Shown piece after piece: positions 18,708 to 27,327 of a DNA stretch of 51,414 bases; position 1 is the first letter of the stretch, and each line of letters opens with the position of its first letter. The stretch is from Marinilabiliaceae bacterium (GTDB lineage Bacteria > Bacteroidota > Bacteroidia > Bacteroidales > Marinilabiliaceae). A model generated the notes under the pieces. That model was not told where the DNA came from, searched no databases, and saw only the letters and a list, made by a program, of their open reading frames with translations. The stretch is from assembly GCA_009777175.1 (NCBI GenBank), contig WRMI01000016.1:1-51414 (forward strand), given 5' to 3'. The position numbers were made by a program, and so were the translations under genes.

Positions 18708-20903
18708 ATGTTTAAAAAATCATTATTTTTTATTGCGGCTAATTTATTATTAATATCATTTGTAGCTGCTCAAACACAAGGGCTCAAAACAATTGATTCA
18801 CAAATTGTAATTGAGGAGAAAAATACGAAGGATAAAGCCATTGACGTAGCTCCGCGGCTTTCATCCGGGAATAATGCATTTCCAACAAAAATTGAAAATG
18901 CATTCACTACACTGACTCTTAAACCAAAAAATGTATCTACTGCCGATCCGTTTTTTGTTGGAGAATTGTATGCTATTGCAACATGTTATTTTTGGGATCT
19001 AAGACAATGGACAGTAACTATTAGAGCCGATGAAAGCAACCCAAACAGATTCTGGTTCTCAGACCTAATGCCTCAGCGCTTAGAACAAGATATCTATGGT
19101 AACTTCAATCCGCAGAATATTGAGGTATATGCAGATTTAGTCGAAAATACATTAAGATTTCCTGAAGGTCAAGATATGTGGGATGAAACTCATCCTTCTG
19201 GGGGTCCCGTATGGTTGATGGGTTATGATGGTACCGATTTTACTAGTGACGGTATTATTGAAGCTTATGTGAATACCCCAGGAGGGAATATTACTTTTCT
19301 AAAAGGCTATGGTTCACAAGCTCAAACAGGAGGTTCACAGGGACAAGGCTATTGGAACGGAATTCTTTTGCCGGGTGTGATATATGACGTGGATAAACCT
19401 GTCCAACCAAGATATTTGGCACCTGAAGGCACCCTCTATTTTGCATACTCTGATGACGGAGATACATGGGGTTGGGTTGATAATATAGCTGTGAATTCAG
19501 CATTTTATACATGGCATTGGGAGAATTTATTCTATTCAGAAGATGCAACTTATACATGGACAGTCAATGAATTTTTGGAGCGTATAAATGATATCCCCCA
19601 ATATGCTCCCTATATGACTTCCAATGATATTCATCTTTCTATGCCTGTTGAAAATATGAAAGAGTTTTCATTTCCTTTGCTTGAGGCTGAAACCCCAACT
19701 GGAAAATATGGATCATTCCAATTAAACACTGAAGAAGGTGTAGATAGAATTTCTATCATAAGGGCAGGCGGTGGTTCTTCATCTTCGGGAGGTAGAAATT
19801 ATAATTTGACAAACGCTAATAGAATATTTTCTTCGACCTGTTATTACTCAGGAGAACAAGGAGAATGGATTTATGGATCAGGAGGACAGAGTAACGCTTT
19901 GATTCATATTTTTGAAAAGCCTCTGTCTACTCTTTATTTCGAAGGTATAGATTTTTGGATCAATAGTGATTTCATGGCTCCAAGTGGCACGACATTTAAA
20001 ATAGAAATTTATGATTATGATTTTGATGAAAATGGCGACCTTGTCTTAGGCGATAACTTATTAGCCGCTGCTAGGACATTATCAAATAATGTAATTTTGG
20101 GGGAAAACTACGGAATGATAAGGTTCAGAAATATGTTCATTATTGACGAGTGGGGTTTTGAAACTCCTATTGATTATTTAGAAGTTGACCATGGAATAGC
20201 CGTTGTATTTTCGGGATATAATGTACCGGGTGTTAATGTGTGTATTCGTTGTGAACGTTTCGACCGTCCAGATACTAAGAATTTTAGCTATCAACTTAGG
20301 GCTCAACAAGGAGATATCTACGCTAGAATGAGAAATTCGATGTACGTTTATTTGGTTAACGGAATGTATTCTTACGTAGGTGTTCCCTCGTTGCCTGATA
20401 AGGTATTAAATGTATCCGAAGGAGGAGGCAACTATACTTTCCGCTTGATTCCTTACTATAATGTTGTGGAATTGGAAAGCGATTTGCCCAATTGGATTAC
20501 AAACATTAGTTTTGTTGATGACTTTGGTTCAGTAAATTGGTATAGTGACGCAACAATTACTGTAAGTTCTCTACCCCAAGAGTTAGCAGGTCGTCAAGCT
20601 TATTTAGTTTTCAAAACAATTGGAGCGAGTGTTACTGTTAGAGTTATCCAAGGTGATGTATCCTACATTTCCTCCCAAAAACTTAATAGCCCCATCGTAG
20701 CTACAACACCCAACGGTTTAGAACTTTCATATCCTGCTGATTTCAACAAAGCAGTTGTATATAACTTATCAGGTCAGGTTGTTGCAACATATCAACTACC
20801 TAAATCTGGTCAGCTTTCAATACCTGCAAATGTAATGAGCAGAGGTATTTATACGATTCAATTTATTGGAAAAACAACTGAAACTGTAAAGGTTGTTAGA
20901 TAA
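18708..20903 (+). CDS. Secreted protein with BACON-like domain and type IX secretion sorting domain
   Basis: The ATG at 18708 opens a clean signal peptide (MFKKSLFFIAANLLLISFVA); the frame also extends 8 codons upstream. The 731-residue protein is exported by Sec. Its C-terminal 70 residues have the layout of T9SS type A sorting domains, with AVVYNLSGQVV and GIYTIQF motifs and a final basic VKVVR, so it should cross the outer membrane through the Por/T9SS machinery. Residues about 562-650 resemble a BACON-like Ig domain (LPDKVLNVSEGGGNYTF; LPNWI). The large N-terminal part is rich in Trp, Tyr and Gly and is unassigned. It closes the uptake operon and may capture or process the same substrate. 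Confidence 0.88.
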   Translation: MFKKSLFFIAANLLLISFVAAQTQGLKTIDSQIVIEEKNTKDKAIDVAPRLSSGNNAFPTKIENAFTTLTLKPKNVSTADPFFVGELYAIATCYFWDLRQWTVTIRADESNPNRFWFSDLMPQRLEQDIYGNFNPQNIEVYADLVENTLRFPEGQDMWDETHPSGGPVWLMGYDGTDFTSDGIIEAYVNTPGGNITFLKGYGSQAQTGGSQGQGYWNGILLPGVIYDVDKPVQPRYLAPEGTLYFAYSDDGDTWGWVDNIAVNSAFYTWHWENLFYSEDATYTWTVNEFLERINDIPQYAPYMTSNDIHLSMPVENMKEFSFPLLEAETPTGKYGSFQLNTEEGVDRISIIRAGGGSSSSGGRNYNLTNANRIFSSTCYYSGEQGEWIYGSGGQSNALIHIFEKPLSTLYFEGIDFWINSDFMAPSGTTFKIEIYDYDFDENGDLVLGDNLLAAARTLSNNVILGENYGMIRFRNMFIIDEWGFETPIDYLEVDHGIAVVFSGYNVPGVNVCIRCERFDRPDTKNFSYQLRAQQGDIYARMRNSMYVYLVNGMYSYVGVPSLPDKVLNVSEGGGNYTFRLIPYYNVVELESDLPNWITNISFVDDFGSVNWYSDATITVSSLPQELAGRQAYLVFKTIGASVTVRVIQGDVSYISSQKLNSPIVATTPNGLELSYPADFNKAVVYNLSGQVVATYQLPKSGQLSIPANVMSRGIYTIQFIGKTTETVKVVR

Positions 20904-20971
20904 AATACTCTCTTAATTGTAATATTTTTAGAGTTTTCATTTGTTAATTTGTTAATAAATAATTAATTAAA

Positions 20972-20998
20972 AGCCCCGAATGGTCGGGGCTTTTTTTT
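20972..20998 (+). terminator. Rho-independent terminator of the SusC operon
   Basis: A perfect 8-bp stem AGCCCCGA/TCGGGGCT at 20972-20979 and 20984-20991 encloses an ATGG loop and is followed by seven or more T. It is the clearest terminator in the window and ends the unit that begins with susC. Confidence 0.93.
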
Positions 20999-21110
20999 GT
21001 TATTTTATACCTAGATAACCCCGAGTAGGGGCGTACCCTTACGACCGCGCGAATAGCCAGATTTCTTTTATTCATTTCTGTAAATATTTGATATTCAGGA
21101 GTTCTGAATT

Positions 21111-23126
21111 TTAATATCCCAGCAATACTTCTGGCGCAGCAGGGCGGAATTCGCGTGGTCGTAGTATATCTTCGTTTGAAAACTTAAAATGATGCGGTTT
21201 GGTAGCATTATGAAAATATGCAAATTCTATTTGTATAGTTTTAAAAGCCAGTCGATTATTCCTAATTCGCAAACCAAGTCCAAATGATGAATACATTGTA
21301 CTAAAAATGATAGGATTATTGTAATCGTCTAACCATCCGAGATGGGCAAAACCATATACTACAAAACGAAAATCATAAATATTTAACGGCGTAAATATAC
21401 ATTGTTCAAGCGACACAATTAAGCGATGCCTACCAAGCGCGGTATCATTGCGGAACGCAGGAATTCCGTGCTCACCGCTGATAATAAAACGGTCGTCTAA
21501 ATGGTCAAATAGTTGTCCGGTATAACGTCCGCTGATAAACGTGCGCACTTGGTATTTTCTGATTGTGAGCATGTTTGTTATGTATTTCGTTTGGAAGTCG
21601 ATGATGCCCTGTTCTGCTTTATTGCGAAAAAATGTACCGAAGGCAAAAGAGCCCATTATATACCCGAAGTTTGGGACAAAATAACCGGTTGCAAAGTCCA
21701 TGCCAAGATATGTTCGCAAATATTTTTCGTTAATTTCGCGTCCGCCTACTACTGTCATTATTTCGCCATAAGGAATATCTTCTGTGCGACCGAAATTGTA
21801 TAACATTGAGGTTTTATAGAACATTTGCTGTGACCACGACAATGATGCAAGGTAAGTTGTTCGACTTTGAAATCTGTAAAATCTATCTTCTGAAAATTCG
21901 GGTCTGTCGGAAAATTCGAGGCGTTGCGCACGAAACGATGCAGTTAAGTTCATTTTTCTGTAATCTTTTGATTGTTTGTCAATAACCTCGAAGGAACGTC
22001 CAAGCCATGCGTCCCAAAGATTGTATCTGATTGAAAATATGGTTGGTTGGTGATTTTCGGTGGCGGTAGGATGGTAGAGCGTTGTCGTTCTCATATCATA
22101 AAAAATCAGATGTCCTGCGTATTTCGTGGTTGGCGAGTAAAAATCACGCTGCATACTGAAACCATAACGTTGATTTTCATATCTATCTAAATATTCCGCT
22201 TGAAACGTTGTAAACGTGCGCCCTATATTCGATGAGCGCAAAATTGCTCTGTAACCCATCAAATTATCTTTTTGCGTATCTAAATAAGTGCCTGCCTCCA
22301 TTTCAAGACCTAAACCGGCGATATTGCGGTTTGTTACCGAAAAATAACCGTTAGACACAAGATTGGTATTGACATTTGCCGAATAGGGAAATGCATCCTG
22401 CACAATCACTGTAACATCTGCCTCGCTGTCAGAAACAGGAACGGCAATAATGCGGGCATCGTTGATATACCTAAAACTGCGCAGGTGCCGCTCTGAATGT
22501 GCCAAATTGAAACCATCTGCTGTGTCGCCCTCTCGAAATAAAAGCATATTTCTGACAATATATTCGCGAGTGTCAATATGAACGGCATTAGCGGCTTTGC
22601 CTGCAGGTTTGGGTGTGTTCGTAACATTCTCTTTTACAGAAGCACCAAAAGGTTTTAGTTGCACAATGCGTATCGTTCTGATAGTCAAACCATCAACATC
22701 GCTGTATAAACTTTCGGGCACAATAGTATTTAAAGTATCAACTTTTTCTTTTCGGGGAGCAACAACAACAGCACTCTTCGCTTCGCGCAACAACCTTGAC
22801 GATGGCTTAAAATCATAAATACTATCATTACGGATAATTATTTGCAAACTATCTTCGTTGCCCGCGAATTCCGCAGATGGAGCATGATATTCTCGCGATT
22901 GTACATTTTTTTCTTCAGGAATCTGTTTTTTTTGAAGTGCAGAATCAATAGAATGAGTACTATTCTTTATGTTGCTAAAAATACGTCTAAAGGCATTTTT
23001 TTTTACAACGTTTATTGTATCTACTGTTTCAGTTTGTTCTATTTGCGCGTCAACTTGCGCTGTTACTGAAACTGTTGCCAACAATATCATTAAAAATACC
23101 CATTTCATCTGTTTATTTTTTGCCAC
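21111..23126 (-). CDS. Outer membrane protein with POTRA-like segment and BamA/Omp85-like beta-barrel
   Basis: The 671-residue protein starts with a signal peptide (MAKNKQMKWVFLMILLATVS to about VTAQ; an inner ATG at 23108 is also possible). A charged low-complexity segment follows, then about residues 190-250 with REYIVRNMLLFREGDTADG and HLRSFRYINDARIIAV, the pattern of a POTRA repeat. The remainder alternates aromatic strands and has late FGLGLRIRNNRLAFKTIQIEFAY, as in the C-terminal part of Omp85-family barrels. It may help insert or translocate outer membrane proteins or lipids; the exact class is unclear. It is convergent with the SusC operon and stands alone. Confidence 0.75.
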   Translation of the reverse strand: MAKNKQMKWVFLMILLATVSVTAQVDAQIEQTETVDTINVVKKNAFRRIFSNIKNSTHSIDSALQKKQIPEEKNVQSREYHAPSAEFAGNEDSLQIIIRNDSIYDFKPSSRLLREAKSAVVVAPRKEKVDTLNTIVPESLYSDVDGLTIRTIRIVQLKPFGASVKENVTNTPKPAGKAANAVHIDTREYIVRNMLLFREGDTADGFNLAHSERHLRSFRYINDARIIAVPVSDSEADVTVIVQDAFPYSANVNTNLVSNGYFSVTNRNIAGLGLEMEAGTYLDTQKDNLMGYRAILRSSNIGRTFTTFQAEYLDRYENQRYGFSMQRDFYSPTTKYAGHLIFYDMRTTTLYHPTATENHQPTIFSIRYNLWDAWLGRSFEVIDKQSKDYRKMNLTASFRAQRLEFSDRPEFSEDRFYRFQSRTTYLASLSWSQQMFYKTSMLYNFGRTEDIPYGEIMTVVGGREINEKYLRTYLGMDFATGYFVPNFGYIMGSFAFGTFFRNKAEQGIIDFQTKYITNMLTIRKYQVRTFISGRYTGQLFDHLDDRFIISGEHGIPAFRNDTALGRHRLIVSLEQCIFTPLNIYDFRFVVYGFAHLGWLDDYNNPIIFSTMYSSFGLGLRIRNNRLAFKTIQIEFAYFHNATKPHHFKFSNEDILRPREFRPAAPEVLLGY

Positions 23127-23303
23127 GAATTACTTCTATTAAGGTTGTTTTGTTAAAAAAATAAAGGTAAAAATAAGGTTTTTATTATTTATTTTAACGC
23201 AAAGGCGCAAAATTGAGAACGCATTAATAGTTTTCAGTTTTCAGTTATTTTTTGTGTTCTTTTGTGGTTAAAAGATATTTTTATTTCTTATGAATAATAC
23301 AAG

Positions 23304-23564
23304 TTAAGTAAGTGATAAAAAATAAATAATATACAACGTATGGAATTCCATACGGTTAAAATTGGGGTTGTAGATTTGTTCCCAAATTCCCAAGAAATCA
23401 AGTGTAAAGTGCGTACTCATCCAATTGGAAACCACAACTCTTGCCTCCAATTCGTCTTTGTAACCCGCCATATCGGTAAGCGAGATATAATCATTTTTAT
23501 TATCAGAAATGATTGTTATCTCAGTTCCTTTAACTATAATTTTATCCTTTTTTGCCATAAACAT
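23304..23564 (-). pseudogene. Truncated KilA-N domain protein
   Basis: The 86-residue frame begins MFMAKKDKIIVKGTEITIIS and continues DYISLTDMAGYKDELEARVV and VSNWMSTHFTLDFLGIWEQI, a good KilA-N N-terminus. Full family members continue another 100 or more residues after the WExxxNPxFxxxEF motif. Here, immediately after NRMEF, the frame passes through a perfect 18-bp palindrome at 23337-23354 and stops after about a dozen unrelated residues (HTLYIIYFLSLT). KilA-N domains bind DNA and occur in phage proteins and toxin-like modules. Loss of the C-terminal half makes function unlikely. It starts 12 bases after the end of the DUF4386 gene on the same strand. Confidence 0.8.
23337..23354. repeat. 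Perfect 18-bp palindrome at the KilA-N break point
   Basis: CGTATGGAATTCCATACG reads the same on both strands. It encodes the last family-like residues of the truncated KilA-N gene (R-M-E-F-H-T). Confidence 0.9.
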
Positions 23565-23576
23565 AAATTTTAAAGG

Positions 23577-24284
23577 CTAACAGACTTCCTTTGGCGTTGA
23601 AACGCCTTTTATCAGCAACCACAATAAAACAGTTACTTCGCCAAGGGCTTGTGGTAAACTTAAATAACTTTCCAATGTTTTATGAATTTCCGGACTGATT
23701 ATAAAACTTAAACTGGCAAGCATATAACATATTCCCGAAAACACAAGTAAGTACGCAATAATTTTCGGAAAGAAATTCGATTTATACACAAGATAAGCAA
23801 ATGGGAAAAGCCACAAGCCCCAAAATATAGTTACAACATATACGCCGAAAATATTCAAATGTAAAAACATGGTTGTTAATTCATAGATTTGTTCGGTCGA
23901 AAATGCAGTAAAATAATTTGCTCTATTCAGAAATACCAACGCACCTGTTTGAAAAATGATATTTACAAACGAGATGGCTATCGAAATTGATACCAATGTA
24001 AGCAATAATCTTGCTTGTGTTTGATTGACGTTTTTAAACAGACGGTACAATGTCAGAGCCAAAAACATAAACCCTATTTGTCCAACAATGCTAAAAAGAA
24101 TTGTAACAACATATTGTGTTTCTGACGCAAGAATATTTTGAACTGTTAAAAGGGCATTTTCAGGCACAAAAGTTTTATTAATGTAGAACCAAGTATATCC
24201 TGCGCCAATGGCTAACACTAAATACCAAAACCCAGCAATTCTTGCAGTTCTTTTATTCTCTTTCATTTCATTTAATTTATTCAT
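23577..24284 (-). CDS. DUF4386 domain-containing membrane protein
   Basis: The 235-residue protein has about six transmembrane segments (roughly 14-34, 58-80, 90-113, 135-160, 168-192 and 205-226). Features of the DUF4386 family are the N-terminal RTARIAGFWYLVLAIGAGY, the middle QTGALVFLNRANYFTAF and the later FGLWLFPFAYLVYKS-like segment (here IFWGLWLFPFAYLVYKS). The function of the family is unknown. It is in an accessory region beside a truncated KilA-N gene and a barrel protein, and could be recently acquired. Confidence 0.85.
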   Translation of the reverse strand: MNKLNEMKENKRTARIAGFWYLVLAIGAGYTWFYINKTFVPENALLTVQNILASETQYVVTILFSIVGQIGFMFLALTLYRLFKNVNQTQARLLLTLVSISIAISFVNIIFQTGALVFLNRANYFTAFSTEQIYELTTMFLHLNIFGVYVVTIFWGLWLFPFAYLVYKSNFFPKIIAYLLVFSGICYMLASLSFIISPEIHKTLESYLSLPQALGEVTVLLWLLIKGVSTPKEVC

Positions 24285-24449
24285 ATTTATTTAAATTTTT
24301 ATATGTCCTCTCAGACTATTAATATTTTGTATAACTATCAATTTTTCACGGTGTTGTCCACTGCGATCTCGCCCGCTTGTGCCACACAGTAAGTTGTGCG
24401 TTAGTCTCTTTTTTATTTATGTTCATCAGAGTTCTGTTTTTTTAGGATT

Positions 24450-25148
24450 CTAATGCACATCCATATATCCCATACCCACTATTATGGAAAAGTAATAGTT
24501 GTAATATATTGATGGCGAATTGGTTAACTCCATCTGATTATCATTCATTTTCCAACGAACTTTTTCTAAAGGAAACAAATAGCCAAATCTAAAATTAATC
24601 ATAGCTCCATTGGTCTGACATGAAAAACCCATTCCTAAGTCTATGTGACTTCTGAAATTTGTTATTTCCTTGTATTTTAAATCTGTTTTGAAGTAATTGT
24701 CAAAAGAAGATTCACTTGTTAATGCATCTCTACATAAATAATTTAATCTGCCACTTTTGTACCCTGCATATGGATATATTGAAAAGTATGGATATTTTAA
24801 CAAGTCATAACCAATATTCAATGAAAATGAACGATATGATGTCTTTGACAAATAATCACTTTGCACATTTCTTTTTGTTGTTTGGTTAAACGAAAATGTA
24901 GCTATATATCTATTATAAGATGCTTGCCATCCAACACCAATACATGCTTTAGGGTAATTTGCTGATGGAAATCCGAAAGCTTGTAATTGTTCATTTAGTG
25001 CATCGTTTTCAATAGACGGAAATTCAATAGGAAAAAACATAAATCCAAAGTCTGCAACTTCATTTTTCAATGTGTCTTTTTGTGCCATTAGATTATTAAA
25101 ACAAATAGTAATGCTTAATAATAGTACAATTAACAATATTTTCTTCAT
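24450..25148 (-). CDS. Hypothetical outer membrane beta-barrel protein
   Basis: The 232-residue protein has a signal peptide (MKKILLIVLLLSITICFNNL, cleavage near MAQ) and alternating polar and aromatic strands (SFSLNIGYDLL, YFSIYPYAGYKSG, GAMINFRFGYLFPL, YFSIIVGMGYMDVH) typical of a small outer membrane beta-barrel. It does not end in Phe or Tyr, so assignment to the outer membrane is not certain. I do not recognise the family or a role. No Shine-Dalgarno or clear promoter box is seen. Confidence 0.7.
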   Translation of the reverse strand: MKKILLIVLLLSITICFNNLMAQKDTLKNEVADFGFMFFPIEFPSIENDALNEQLQAFGFPSANYPKACIGVGWQASYNRYIATFSFNQTTKRNVQSDYLSKTSYRSFSLNIGYDLLKYPYFSIYPYAGYKSGRLNYLCRDALTSESSFDNYFKTDLKYKEITNFRSHIDLGMGFSCQTNGAMINFRFGYLFPLEKVRWKMNDNQMELTNSPSIYYNYYFSIIVGMGYMDVH

Positions 25149-25250
25149 AAAGTTTTTGTTTTTTGCATTTTTTTTAGTTTAATAATTTCTTTCCTGCCTT
25201 CCCCCAAAAATGACGCATAACAAGTAAGTATATAAATGAGTTTGTGTTTT

Positions 25251-26939
25251 TCATTTACTTTCTTTTCTCTGTTTCACATCAATTTTTATTTTATCTGTTC
25301 CGCTTAATCCCTTTTTATCAACGGCTTGTACGGCAATATGATGTTCGCCTTCCGTAAATTTCTTTTCCTGTATACCTTTTTTGTCCATCACAACATCTGC
25401 CTTAAACTCTATTTCATTGTGCGACAAGTCCCACGAAAAGAAATCAACTCCTGTTTTACTTTTGGTTTTTGCTTCAAATTTGTATTTCAAATTTTCCAAT
25501 TCTTCTGCCGATAACGTAACTTCCGGGGGATTTTCATAAGGAATAATGTCGCGAATGTATTTTAGTTCAATAATAATATCTTCCTTATTTCGTAATTTTG
25601 AAACGGCGTTGATAATATCTTTTGAAAAGTCGAAAGCAATAATAAAACCGCAAATTTGCCCTTCTTTTTTGTTTTTCTCAAACAGATAGTTGTCGTCATT
25701 TTTTATTGCCGTAAGAAAAGCATCAAGAGTATCGCGACCGACAAGCTTTTTCCATTTTTTTACTTGAATTGGCGTACCATATTGTGTATGTCCGTCAATA
25801 CCTCCGTCTTTTCCGCCTTTTTCATTCGGAACACCGCCGAATTTATCTATAATCCATATTTCAAATTCTTTTCCGTCTTTTGCTTGTAACTTTTTAAAAT
25901 CGAATGTTGGCAAAATTACCTCATAAGGCTGTTTTTTTTCGAACAAATCGTCTTGTCTTTTTTGCATACGCAAATCGGAAACCTTGATAGCCATTACAGA
26001 TTGATCTATTCCTATCCATTTTCTTTTCATTTTGTCGGCAACAGCAATGGTAGTTCCACCGCCAACAAATGGGTCAAGAACAACGTCGCCCTCGTTTGTG
26101 GCACATTCAATAATTCTTTGTAAAAGTGCTTCAGGTTTTTGAGTGGGGTAGCCTATGCGTTCGTTACCTTGAACTAATTGAATATCATCCCAAATTTCAC
26201 TGATAGGTACTCCCGGACTTTGCTCTAAATAATATTTTAGTTGTGGAGTTACTCCTTTCGGTGGAAAATAGACTAAACCCTGTCTTTCATACTCATCAAG
26301 TTTATGAGGGGTAGTTACCCAATGCATTCCCTCTTGACCTTGTTTGTTTGGGTCAACGTTTCGCCAAATTTTACCTGTTTCGCCATTTCTTTTACCACTT
26401 ACCAGCAATGGAACCATACGATATAGTCCCCTTTCATCTTGATTTTTGTATATCTTTTTTGAAACCTCTGACAATTCTGTAAACACTTGATTAAAAGTGT
26501 AATTTTTCGATTTTGAATAGAAAAAAATTGTATCGTAATTTTTTCTCGCAGCTTTTGAAATACTAGAACGGTTGAAACTTCTTTTCCAAATAAACTCATT
26601 TATTAAGTTACCTCTAAAAATTTTATCCAAAATATCAACTTTGATATAAGCGTTTGCGTGCCAGTCGCAATGCAGAAAAATAGAGCCTGTATCTTTCAGA
26701 ATGCGGTGCATTTGGCGCACACGGATTTTTAACCAACTTATATAGTGGTCTATTCCGCCTGCAAAACGGTCTTCAAAACTGCGTTTTTCGCCGTCATCGC
26801 CCCATATTACCTCGTAGGTTCGATTGCTGAAAAATGGAGGGTCAAGATAAATCAAATCAACTGATTTATCTGGTATTGATTGCAAAACTGCGAGATTATC
26901 GCCGAGTATTAATTTATTGGTAAAATCTTTTTGAGCCAT
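25251..26939 (-). CDS. DNA methyltransferase fused to an Mrr-like restriction nuclease domain and a C-terminal beta-sandwich
   Basis: The 562-residue protein has three parts. Residues 1-325 form a beta-class amino-methyltransferase: catalytic motif IV is DPPF at 33-36 and the AdoMet motif I is DPFVGGGTT at 289-297, in the order expected for N4-cytosine or N6-adenine enzymes. Residues about 353-420 look like a PD-(D/E)XK domain of the Mrr_cat type: E358, then GGIDG with D382, and QVK at 392-394. Residues about 505-556 (HHIAVQAVDKKGLSGTDKIK) resemble an Ig or cadherin-like strand set, odd for a DNA enzyme. This could be a single-chain type II restriction-modification enzyme. No separate specificity or nuclease gene is adjacent. 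It has its own promoter. Confidence 0.85.
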   Translation of the reverse strand: MAQKDFTNKLILGDNLAVLQSIPDKSVDLIYLDPPFFSNRTYEVIWGDDGEKRSFEDRFAGGIDHYISWLKIRVRQMHRILKDTGSIFLHCDWHANAYIKVDILDKIFRGNLINEFIWKRSFNRSSISKAARKNYDTIFFYSKSKNYTFNQVFTELSEVSKKIYKNQDERGLYRMVPLLVSGKRNGETGKIWRNVDPNKQGQEGMHWVTTPHKLDEYERQGLVYFPPKGVTPQLKYYLEQSPGVPISEIWDDIQLVQGNERIGYPTQKPEALLQRIIECATNEGDVVLDPFVGGGTTIAVADKMKRKWIGIDQSVMAIKVSDLRMQKRQDDLFEKKQPYEVILPTFDFKKLQAKDGKEFEIWIIDKFGGVPNEKGGKDGGIDGHTQYGTPIQVKKWKKLVGRDTLDAFLTAIKNDDNYLFEKNKKEGQICGFIIAFDFSKDIINAVSKLRNKEDIIIELKYIRDIIPYENPPEVTLSAEELENLKYKFEAKTKSKTGVDFFSWDLSHNEIEFKADVVMDKKGIQEKKFTEGEHHIAVQAVDKKGLSGTDKIKIDVKQRKESK

Positions 26940-26955
26940 ATAATAAAAATTTGTG

Positions 26956-26986
26956 CAAAATTAGATGAAATTTTCGGAATTTCAAG
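26956..26986 (-). promoter_or_regulatory. Promoter of the methyltransferase-nuclease gene
   Basis: On the minus strand CTTG (26983-26986), exactly 19 bases and TAATTTTG (26956-26963) precede the ATG at 26939. Confidence 0.65.
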
Positions 26987-27165
26987 TAGATGAAATGAAA
27001 AAATAATTTTTTACTATGGAAGGATACAATTTATTTTAAGCCCACATTATTCATAATATTTTTTATTTTTTTAACGCAAAGTCGCAAACTTGAGAACGCA
27101 ATTGAAGTCTATGAATGTGTTTAACTCCTTAATATAATCATAATTACATAATAAAAAACCGATTG

Positions 27166-27301
27166 CGGAAAATTTCGCTGCGAAAAGTTTCGCTGCGAAA
27201 AATTTCGCAATAACAATAATTATTTTTGGAAATTACAAAAAAAGCCATATCTTTGCGAAAAATTTCACTGCGAAAAATTTCGTTGCGAATTTTTTCGCAA
27301 T
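27166..27301. repeat. Cluster of GCGAAAAATTTC repeats
   Basis: Six to seven units of the form (C/T)TGCGAAAA(A/G)TTTCG occur, some continuous (27166-27211) and some downstream of the promoter (27253-27301). The last forms a perfect hairpin TTGCGAA/TTCGCAA at 27283-27289 and 27294-27300, in the expected 5' leader of the ATPase mRNA. Confidence 0.8.
27225..27255 (+). promoter_or_regulatory. Promoter of the AAA ATPase gene
   Basis: TTTG at 27225-27228, exactly 19 bases and TATCTTTG at 27248-27255 match the Bacteroidota consensus very well. The promoter sits inside the GCGAAAAATTTC repeat cluster. Confidence 0.8.
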
Positions 27302-27327
27302 AGTAAATATTTAAATATTAGTTAGAT

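Larger units (their letters stand above)
26940..27327. other. Divergent intergenic region with promoters and repeats
   Basis: No gene is seen. The region contains the minus-strand promoter of the methyltransferase, an 'aacgcaaagtcgcaaacttg' phrase at 27073-27100, a cluster of GCGAAAAATTTC units (27166-27301) and the plus-strand promoter of the ATPase. Confidence 0.75.

Noticed and set aside
21008-21050. GC-rich stretch 'ccccgagtaggggcgtaccc' after the SusC operon
   Set aside because: Only a four-base stem is formed and no second copy is in the window; I could not give it a function.
24380-25230. Integron attC-like sites around the beta-barrel gene
   Set aside because: Short texts such as GCGTTAGTC and GCATAACAAG flank the gene, but they do not fit the GTTRRRY/RYYYAAC core and no pairing arms were found.
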